The translations under genes and the position numbers were made by a program. Below are positions 56,714-64,000 of a stretch of DNA of 64,000 nt, one piece after another. This DNA comes from Leucobacter sp. Psy1 (GTDB lineage: Bacteria; Actinomycetota; Actinomycetes; Actinomycetales; Microbacteriaceae). Where the stretch lies: assembly GCF_020096995.1 (NCBI RefSeq), contig NZ_CP083692.1:2790001-2854000 (forward strand), written 5' to 3'. Position 1 is the first letter of the stretch; every line of letters starts with the position of its first letter. The notes below the pieces were generated by a model. The model did no database searches. It worked only from the letters and a program-made list of their open reading frames with translations, and had not been told where the DNA came from.

Positions 56714-58102
56714 CTATGACCGCCGATAGCTCTCGCGAGCGAAACGGGAGTACGGGGCTGGAGCGACTGTGGCGTGCACGCGCACCTGCCGGTGACGCTC
56801 ACTCGCGGGCTTCGCGGTGTTCGGGTCCTCTCCCCACAGCACTTCGACCCGCGTTCCGGGCTCCGCCGCATCCGGGGCCACGCTCGCGAGCGACATGAAG
56901 ACCTGTTCGTTCACGCTGTAGCCGACATCGTGCGAGAGGCCGACGGTCGCATCGCCGACGAGCACGCGATCCACCTGGTGCTGCCCGTAACGCGCCTTCG
57001 GAAACTCAAGGAACTTGGCCGGCACGCCCGACTCGTATGCTGAGCGCTGGATCGACGCGACGTCGTCGGCATCCCAGAGGAGGGAGACCTTGACCCGCTC
57101 GCTCTCCGCTTCAGCAGAGCGATGTTCGAGCGCCGCACGTCCGATGAACTCGTGGTCGAACTTGACGGTGCGGCCGTATCCGAGCTCACCGGGTGACAGG
57201 TAGTAGTCCTCAATGCGATCCGCCACATAGGAGCCGGCGAGCGAGCCGAGTCGCGTCGCTGGTAACCATGCGAGGTAGGCATCGCTGCTCTCTCCGGTGA
57301 AGATGGCGGGCAGCGGAGACGGGACCCAGGCCGACTCGAGGTTCGCCGACGAGTAGGCTCGAGAACCCACCAGGGTCAGTCCGAACTCGTCTCCTGCTTC
57401 GATCAGCGCCTCCCGGACGCGGTCGCCCTCGGCCCAGGGCCCGAAGAGCTCGAACCCAGGCATCCCCGCCATCCCGTGACGCAGTGACCGGACCGTGACG
57501 CCCGCGATCTCGAAGGTCTCCATACCGAAGAACCGTGTCTCCGGCGCCGGCCGACCCGTCACCCGCTCCAGCAAGGGCAGCGCATTCGGGCCCTGCAGCT
57601 CATACCGGTACAGCTTCGGATCGCCACCTCCCGCAGCGGCTCGTGCAATCGAATTGGGGTCGCGCTCGAAGGTAACCTCGTAGTCACCGGTCTCACCGTG
57701 GTACTCCACCCAGTCGAGCACCATGTGCCACCCGACGAGGTCGTAGACATCCGTGGGTTCCCCCGCCTCACCCTCGAGGTGGAAGAGGATTGCGTCGCCG
57801 ATGAGATAGCCCTCGTGGTTCACGGCGATGAACTGTTTCGCGGCGTCCACCGGGAACCGACTGAAGCTGTTCACCCCGACGTCACTGAGGAGTCGAGCGG
57901 CGTCGCGTCCCCTGATGAACAGGTCGGTCATGTGGTGGGACTGGTCGAGGAGCGCCACCGACTCCCGCCACGATCGCTGCTCAGAGATCCAATTCGTGAA
58001 CTCGGGCCTCACAGGGAACTGGGTGGGGAGCGCCTGCGCGTTCCTCAGGTAGGCCACCGGTCCTCCGGCGGCGTCGATGGCTTCTGCAGCTGACTGCGAC
58101 AT
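56714..58102 (-). CDS. DesA-like THF-dependent O-demethylase (divergent GcvT paralogue)
   Basis: A 462-residue GcvT-family protein, more distant from the other two copies and closer in several segments to syringate demethylase DesA: GMPGFELFGPWAEGD, KFLEFPKARYG, VGLSHDVGYSVNEQ. RSLRHGMAGMPG, SRAYSSANLESAW and TVKFDHEFIGRAALE are kept. Tyr250 is kept, but the N-terminal Tyr of the YP motif is Phe29 (PTQFPV). An extra 12 residues lie near residue 110 (EGEAGEPTDVYDLV). ATG 58102 has AAGGAG 8 nt upstream. Divergent from a LysR gene. Confidence 0.8.
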   Translation of the reverse strand: MSQSAAEAIDAAGGPVAYLRNAQALPTQFPVRPEFTNWISEQRSWRESVALLDQSHHMTDLFIRGRDAARLLSDVGVNSFSRFPVDAAKQFIAVNHEGYLIGDAILFHLEGEAGEPTDVYDLVGWHMVLDWVEYHGETGDYEVTFERDPNSIARAAAGGGDPKLYRYELQGPNALPLLERVTGRPAPETRFFGMETFEIAGVTVRSLRHGMAGMPGFELFGPWAEGDRVREALIEAGDEFGLTLVGSRAYSSANLESAWVPSPLPAIFTGESSDAYLAWLPATRLGSLAGSYVADRIEDYYLSPGELGYGRTVKFDHEFIGRAALEHRSAEAESERVKVSLLWDADDVASIQRSAYESGVPAKFLEFPKARYGQHQVDRVLVGDATVGLSHDVGYSVNEQVFMSLASVAPDAAEPGTRVEVLWGEDPNTAKPASERHRQVRVHATVAPAPYSRFARESYRRS

Positions 58103-58179
58103 GTGAACTCCTTCGGTCACGCCCGGCGTGGGCTGTCCTCACACTACGGATGCACGAGGACTGATAGTGGGTGATTTGC

Positions 58180-58194
58180 TTCATGAATGATGAA
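58180..58194. promoter_or_regulatory. Putative LysR-binding site
   Basis: TTCAT-GAATG-ATGAA (58180-58194) is a T-N11-A inverted repeat 20 bp upstream of the LysR start and 78 bp from the DesA-like start. It fits the usual LysR recognition site in a divergent promoter. Confidence 0.55.
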
Positions 58195-58214
58195 TGCGGA
58201 TACAGTAATTCTTC

Positions 58215-59135
58215 ATGGACCTGAACCTCGTCCGTGTCTTCGTCGCGATCTTCGAGGCCCGCGGTATCACCGCGGCGGCAGAGCGCCTCTTCGTCACGCC
58301 GCCCGCAGTCAGCCAGGCGCTCGTGAAGCTGAGGCAGCAGCTCGACGACCCACTGTTCGAACGGATCGGGCGCCGCATGGAACCGACCCACGCAGCCGAG
58401 GCCCTCTACCCGGATCTCAGGAATGCGCTTCTGAGCATCGACCGCGCTGTCGACGGGCTCCACGGGTTCGACCCCGCGGCGTCTGACCGGCACCTCCGGA
58501 TCGCGCTCTCCGAACTCGGTGAGATCGGCTGGCTCCCGGCGATCCTGCGGGCCGTGCGGGCCCGGGCTCCGCGGATGCGGATCGAAGTGGTGCCAGCCGA
58601 CCCGGAGCGCCTCCCTGAACAGCTCTCCCGGGGCAGCATCGACCTCGCCATTACGCCCGCCCTGCTCCCTGCCGCGTTCGAGAGCACAGTGATCAAACGG
58701 CAGTCGTACGGAGTCGCAGTCTCCTCAGACAATCCCCTGGCGCACGGAGAACTCACGCTGCAGCGATACGCGGGCGCCGTCCACCTCCGCGTGGCCGGCG
58801 ACTCGGGCATCGGACTCCTCGACGCCGCGCTCGCACGCGCCGGGGTCGCGCTCACCCCTCGCGTGGTCGTCGGCCGCGTGGCAGCACTCCCCGTCGCGCT
58901 CGCGGGGGACGCCGAACTCGTCGCGACCGTTCCGGACACCATCGCCGAAGGATGGGCAGCGACCTGGCCCTTGACGGTCCGCCCACTCCCCTTCCCCATG
59001 GAGCCGGTGTCCGTCCGCCTGTATCGCCGCCACACGACGCAGCACTCCGCCGCCCTCGACTGGTGCTACGACACCGTCGCGCGAGCGATCCGGGGATCCT
59101 CCGGACAGTTCTCCGTGATCCACGGGGACGGGTAG
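58215..59135 (+). CDS. LysR family transcriptional regulator
   Basis: A 306-residue regulator. The HTH is ARGITAAAERLFVTPPAVSQ followed by ALVKLRQQLDDPLFERIGRR; the effector domain covers about 90-300. Divergent from the DesA-like demethylase gene and probably its activator, with an aromatic acid as the likely inducer. ATG 58215. It converges with the third demethylase gene. Confidence 0.87.
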   Translation: MDLNLVRVFVAIFEARGITAAAERLFVTPPAVSQALVKLRQQLDDPLFERIGRRMEPTHAAEALYPDLRNALLSIDRAVDGLHGFDPAASDRHLRIALSELGEIGWLPAILRAVRARAPRMRIEVVPADPERLPEQLSRGSIDLAITPALLPAAFESTVIKRQSYGVAVSSDNPLAHGELTLQRYAGAVHLRVAGDSGIGLLDAALARAGVALTPRVVVGRVAALPVALAGDAELVATVPDTIAEGWAATWPLTVRPLPFPMEPVSVRLYRRHTTQHSAALDWCYDTVARAIRGSSGQFSVIHGDG

Positions 59136-59192
59136 ACGTCGCCTTGGCTGAGAGCCGCTGGAGGCCTTCGGGCGCCACAGAGGGGAGGCCCG

Positions 59193-60677
<1,485 letters not shown>

Positions 60678-60684
60678 TCACCCC

Positions 60685-60717
60685 ATAGTGCTTTTCGTCA
60701 CCAGAATTGTCAACAAT
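60685..60717. promoter_or_regulatory. Divergent promoter region with GntR-type operator
   Basis: ATTGTCAACAAT (60706-60717) overlies the minus-strand -35 TTGACA (60708-60713), which has -10 CACTAT (60685-60690) at 17 bp for the LigM-like gene. On the plus strand it lies 58 bp upstream of the GalB-like start, with TTGACG at 60722 as a possible -35. One site could control both directions. Confidence 0.72.
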
Positions 60718-60774
60718 AATCTTGACGAAGCGCTATCGCTGTGGTTCTCTGGTCTCCAATCGAGGAGGATCTTC

Positions 60775-61530
60775 ATGACCGCACCCACCCCTTCCCTGCT
60801 GGTCGTCAGCGCTCACGCCGGCGACTTCGTGTGGCGCGCAGGCGGAGCCATTGCCGCCGCGGTGCAGCGCGGCGAACGCGCCACGGTGGTGTGCCTGTCA
60901 TATGGCGAGCGCGGAGAGTCGGCGAGCCAATGGTTGGCGGGGAAGTCACTCGACGAGATCAAGTCGATACGGCGAAGCGAAGCCGAGGCCGCCGCGGCAG
61001 CTCTCGGCGCCGGCATCGAGTTCCTGGATCTCGGCGACTATCCTCTCGTCGAGAGCCAGGAAGCCGTGCATCGACTCGTGGACGTCTACCGCACGGCACA
61101 ACCCACGGTGGTGCTCACCCACCCGCTTGCCGACCCCTACAACGGCGATCACCCTGCCGCAGCACGCATGGCGCTTCAGGCCCGCGTGCTCGCCCAGGCG
61201 ATCGGCGTCGCCAACGCTGACGGCTCCTTCCCGGCACAGGACGACATCATCGGCGCACCTCCCGTCTTCTTCTTCGAACCTCATCAGCCCGAGCAGTGCG
61301 ACTTCAAACCGAATGTGCTGCTGGACATCACCGATGCCTTCGACCGCAAACGCGCCGCCATGGAGTGCCTCCCCGCCCAGAAGCACATGTGGGAGTACTA
61401 CACGCAGCTCGCGATCCGCCGCGGTGTACAGGTGAAGCGCAACGCCGGCCCCAACCTCGGCCTCCCCCACGAGACGATGGGCGAGGCCTACATGCGGTAC
61501 TTTCCGCAGGTCACCGGAGTGCTCCAGTGA
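60775..61530 (+). CDS. galB: 4-oxalomesaconate hydratase (GalB-like, PIG-L fold)
   Basis: A 251-residue PIG-L/LmbE-fold zinc protein strongly resembling Pseudomonas putida GalB, which hydrates 4-oxalomesaconate to 4-carboxy-4-hydroxy-2-oxoadipate. Shared segments: SAHAGDFVWRAGGAIA, CLSYGERGESASQWLAGK, LGDYPLV, THPLADPYNGDHP and FEPHQPEQCDFKPN. ATG 60775 has GGAGGAT 6 nt upstream. First gene of galB-galC-galD-dioxygenase, all with 4-nt overlaps. Confidence 0.87.
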   Translation: MTAPTPSLLVVSAHAGDFVWRAGGAIAAAVQRGERATVVCLSYGERGESASQWLAGKSLDEIKSIRRSEAEAAAAALGAGIEFLDLGDYPLVESQEAVHRLVDVYRTAQPTVVLTHPLADPYNGDHPAAARMALQARVLAQAIGVANADGSFPAQDDIIGAPPVFFFEPHQPEQCDFKPNVLLDITDAFDRKRAAMECLPAQKHMWEYYTQLAIRRGVQVKRNAGPNLGLPHETMGEAYMRYFPQVTGVLQ

Positions 61531-62270
61531 ACACCTCGGCTGCACCGAGCTCCAGCGGCGGGCCCACCGGCCTCATCGTCACGGACATCGCTCGCACTGA
61601 CGCCGCGACCATCGAGGCGCTCGAACGGCACGGGGTGGCCACGGTGCATGAGGCGCTCGGGCGGGAGGGGCTCCTCGCCCACAGCATCTCGCCCATCCAA
61701 CAGGGCGCGAGCATCGCGGGATCAGCGGTCACGGTCCTCTGCTGGCCCGGCGACAATCTCATGATCCATGCCGCAATCGAGCAGTGCGAGCGCGGGGACG
61801 TGCTCGTGGTCACGACCACCTCGCCCTCGCTCGACGGCGCGTTCGGCGACCTCTTCGCGACCGCTCTGCACGCGCGAGGGGTGCGCGGGCTGGTGACCAC
61901 CACCGGCGTGCGGGACACGGCGGACCTGCGAGGCCTGAACTTTCCGGTCTGGTCGGGAGCCGTGCACGCCCAGGGCACGGTCAAGGCGACGGCTGGCTCG
62001 GTCAACGTTCCGATCATCGCCGCTGGAGCGCTCGTCCGCCCGGGCGACGTGATCATCGCCGACGACGACGGTGTCGTCTGCGTGCCTCGAGAACGAGCGG
62101 CAGAGGTCCTCGAGGCCGCGGATCAGCGCCGGGCGAAAGAGGGAGCCGATCGCGCGGCGTACGCCGCCGGCGAGTTGAGCCTGGACCGGAAGGGCCTGCG
62201 GCCGCTGCTCGTCGAGTTGGGCGTACGTACACTCTCGCAGGCCGAGTTCGAGAAGCGCGAACCGCGATGA
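61527..62270 (+). CDS. galC: 4-carboxy-4-hydroxy-2-oxoadipate aldolase (GalC/RraA family)
   Basis: A 247-residue HMG/CHA-type aldolase of the RraA fold. It cleaves 4-carboxy-4-hydroxy-2-oxoadipate to pyruvate and oxaloacetate. Visible: GVATVHEALGREG, AGSAVTVLCWPGDNLMIHAA, the Arg/Asp active-site region GLVTTTGVRDTADLRGL and PGDVIIADDDGVVCVP. GTG start overlapping the galB stop (GTGA), so it is translationally coupled. Confidence 0.88.
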   Translation: MNTSAAPSSSGGPTGLIVTDIARTDAATIEALERHGVATVHEALGREGLLAHSISPIQQGASIAGSAVTVLCWPGDNLMIHAAIEQCERGDVLVVTTTSPSLDGAFGDLFATALHARGVRGLVTTTGVRDTADLRGLNFPVWSGAVHAQGTVKATAGSVNVPIIAAGALVRPGDVIIADDDGVVCVPRERAAEVLEAADQRRAKEGADRAAYAAGELSLDRKGLRPLLVELGVRTLSQAEFEKREPR

Positions 62271-63394
62271 CTCCTCTCCCTGCACCCGAAACCGAGGGGA
62301 TCCGCTGCATGCTCTTGCGAGGCGGCACCTCGAAGGGCGCCTACTTTCTCGCGGACGATCTTCCCCGAGAGCGGACATCGATCGACGACCTGATGCTGCG
62401 TGTGATGGGCAGCCCCGACGATCGACAGATCGACGGCATCGGGGGCGCGCATCCCCTCACCAGCAAGGTCGCGATCGTCTCCCGATCGGAGGCGCCGGGG
62501 ATCGACCTCGACTACCTCTTCCTCCAGGTCGGCGTCGGTTCCGATGTGGTCTCCGACAGCCAGACGTGCGGCAACCTGCTCGCCGGGGTCGGCCCGTTCG
62601 CCGTCGAGCGCGGACTCGTGCTTCCGGAGGCGGACCGCACCTCGGTGAGGATCCGGTTGGTCAATACCGGCGACATCGCGACGGCCACTTTTTCCACCCG
62701 CGCCGGCACGGTCGAGTACGACGGCGACCAGTCGATCGACGGAGTCCCCGGGAGCGCGGCGCCGATCGAGATCGAGATGGGGGGAACCGAGGCTCGGCTG
62801 CTGCCGACCGGTAACGCCGTCGACCTCATCGAGGGGCACCGCGCATCACTGGTGGATTGCGGGATGCCCGTGGTGGTGCTCGATACGTCGGACTGGGGTG
62901 TCTCGGGCGACGAGCGCCCGGCAGATTTGGAGGCCGACGCGGGACTCACCGATCGCCTCGAACGGATTCGCATCGAGGCGGGACGCCTGATGGGGCTCGG
63001 CGACGTTACGACGCAGACCGTGCCGAAGGTCATCCTGGTCTCACCCCCTCGGCACGGCGGCACCATCTCGACCCGATCGTTCATCCCGCACCGGGTGCAC
63101 ACCTCCATCGGGGTCCTCATGGCCGCATCCGTCGCCGCGTCCACCCAGATTCCGGGTTCCGTCGGCCACGTCGCCGCCCGAGCTGCCGATCGTCACACCG
63201 TGACGATCGAGCACCCGACCGGCGCGTTCGAGGCGATCGTCGAGGTCGAGGATCGCCCTGGGATCGGCTTCGTCGCCGTCTCCTCCCGCAATCTGCGTAC
63301 CGCACGCAAACTCTTCGACGGCCGCGTCTACCCCAGACCGCGTCGGCCGCTCGTCCATCTCCATCGCACGCAGTCAGAGAGGACCGCACCATGA
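62267..63394 (+). CDS. galD: 4-oxalomesaconate tautomerase (GalD-like, PrpF family)
   Basis: A 375-residue PrpF/diaminopimelate-epimerase-fold isomerase like P. putida GalD, converting keto- to enol-4-oxalomesaconate. Matching segments: LLRGGTSKGAYFLADDLP, MGSPDDRQIDGIGGA, LTSKVAIVSRSE, the active-site Cys in SQTCGNLLAGVGPFA and STRSFIPHRVHTSIGV. ATG overlaps the galC stop; its own stop overlaps the dioxygenase start (ATGA). Confidence 0.88.
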   Translation: MTPLPAPETEGIRCMLLRGGTSKGAYFLADDLPRERTSIDDLMLRVMGSPDDRQIDGIGGAHPLTSKVAIVSRSEAPGIDLDYLFLQVGVGSDVVSDSQTCGNLLAGVGPFAVERGLVLPEADRTSVRIRLVNTGDIATATFSTRAGTVEYDGDQSIDGVPGSAAPIEIEMGGTEARLLPTGNAVDLIEGHRASLVDCGMPVVVLDTSDWGVSGDERPADLEADAGLTDRLERIRIEAGRLMGLGDVTTQTVPKVILVSPPRHGGTISTRSFIPHRVHTSIGVLMAASVAASTQIPGSVGHVAARAADRHTVTIEHPTGAFEAIVEVEDRPGIGFVAVSSRNLRTARKLFDGRVYPRPRRPLVHLHRTQSERTAP

Positions 63395-64000
63395 CCGATT
63401 CGACCGCTTTCGACGTCGCCCACCTGGCGAACGTCGAGCTGTTGACGCCCAAGTTCGAGGAGAGCCTCTGGTTCTTCCGAGACCTGCTCGCCATGCGGGT
63501 CGTCGAGCAGTCCGACGGCGTCGCTTACCTCCGTACCTGGGACGATTACGAGCGATACACGATCAAACTCACCGCCTCCGATGCAGCGGGGGTGGGCCGA
63601 ACCTCGTTCCGGGCGGCCAGCCAGGAGGCGCTCGAACGCCGCGTCGCCGCGATCGAAGCCCTCGGGCTCGGCGAGGGATGGGTCGACGGCGAGGTCGGCA
63701 CGGGGCCGACGTTCATGTTCCGCGACCCCGACGGCCACTCGATGGCGCTCTACTACGAGACAGAGCGCTATGTCGCCGGCGACGAGGACCGGCCCGCGTT
63801 GAAGAACCAGGCGTCCGCATTCCCCGGACGCGGCGTCAACGCGCGCCGCATCGATCACATCAACTACCTCGGGAAGGACGTGGAGGCCAACGGCGAGTTC
63901 CTCGCCCAGGCGCTCGGAATGCGCGAGAGCGAGCGGATCCGCCTCGACAGCGGAAAGTTCGCAGCCTGGTGGTTCCACTTCGGCCTGAAATCGTACGATG
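63391..64000 (+). CDS. VOC-family extradiol ring-cleavage dioxygenase, partial
   Basis: 203 residues before the window ends. Two vicinal-oxygen-chelate repeats: the first begins DVAHLANVELLTPKFEESLW and ends MFRDPDGHSMALYYE; the second starts at RRIDHINYLGKDVEANGEFL, where His156 would be the first iron ligand. The remaining His and Glu ligands lie beyond the window. It resembles catechol 2,3-dioxygenases of Bacillus/phenol pathways. As the fourth gene coupled to galBCD it probably cleaves gallate or a methylgallate, a job done by LigAB-type enzymes in proteobacteria. Confidence 0.85.
   Translation, partial: MTDSTAFDVAHLANVELLTPKFEESLWFFRDLLAMRVVEQSDGVAYLRTWDDYERYTIKLTASDAAGVGRTSFRAASQEALERRVAAIEALGLGEGWVDGEVGTGPTFMFRDPDGHSMALYYETERYVAGDEDRPALKNQASAFPGRGVNARRIDHINYLGKDVEANGEFLAQALGMRESERIRLDSGKFAAWWFHFGLKSYD

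Overview
The window is a GC-rich, densely packed actinobacterial chromosome segment. Gene content and style (short intergenic gaps, many GTG starts, 4-nt stop/start overlaps, a complete menaquinone pathway, LCP and DUF4229 proteins, an SDH-type flavoprotein) fit Microbacteriaceae, such as Leucobacter or Microbacterium. The genus is an inference; no rRNA or species marker is present. No transposase, integrase, prophage or CRISPR array was seen.

0-24 kb is mostly housekeeping: a cation diffusion facilitator, tadA, upp, a winged-helix regulator behind a short cysteine-rich leader ORF, a DUF4870 protein, an aminotransferase, an AlaX-type editing hydrolase, ribokinase, an LCP ligase between two tRNA-Ser genes, a HAD hydrolase and serS, a diacylglycerol-kinase-like protein, pheA, pgm, a NagD-like phosphatase, a fused acetyl-CoA carboxylase carboxyltransferase with a CaiB-type CoA-transferase, and an Lrp-type regulator. 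At 20.8-25.7 kb a GntR regulator, a gamma-glutamyltransferase and a TauE exporter face a POT peptide transporter across two TTGGTCnGACCAA palindromes.

26-44.7 kb holds pyrE, a sirtuin and fprA, followed by almost the whole classical menaquinone pathway: a polyprenyl diphosphate synthase, menG, menF, menD, menA, menE, menB and menC. These are interleaved with small membrane proteins, a SoxA-like oxidase, an MFS exporter and an orphan fumarate-reductase-type flavoprotein with a divergent LysR regulator. menH was not seen.

44.8-64 kb is the most interesting part: a catabolic region for methoxylated, lignin-type aromatic acids. It encodes an aldehyde dehydrogenase (vanillin/syringaldehyde type), a one-carbon module (MetF-like reductase, PurU, GTP cyclohydrolase I), three GcvT-family tetrahydrofolate-dependent O-demethylases (two LigM-like, one DesA-like), and a branched-chain-amino-acid-type ABC importer (livG-F-H-M-K order). 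It also carries PadR, GntR and LysR regulators and an operon of GalB-like hydratase, GalC-like aldolase, GalD-like tautomerase and a VOC-type extradiol dioxygenase, all joined by 4-nt overlaps; the dioxygenase runs off the window end. Read together: syringate/vanillate are imported, methyl groups move to tetrahydrofolate and are oxidised to formate, the resulting gallate-type catechol is cleaved by the VOC enzyme, and 4-oxalomesaconate goes to pyruvate and oxaloacetate. A shared palindrome, ATTGTCAACAAT, overlaps the -35 boxes of the importer operon and of the divergent demethylase/gal promoters and probably marks the regulon of the GntR protein at 50979. Folate-dependent demethylation is best known from sphingomonads, so finding it here with a VOC ring-cleavage enzyme is unusual.
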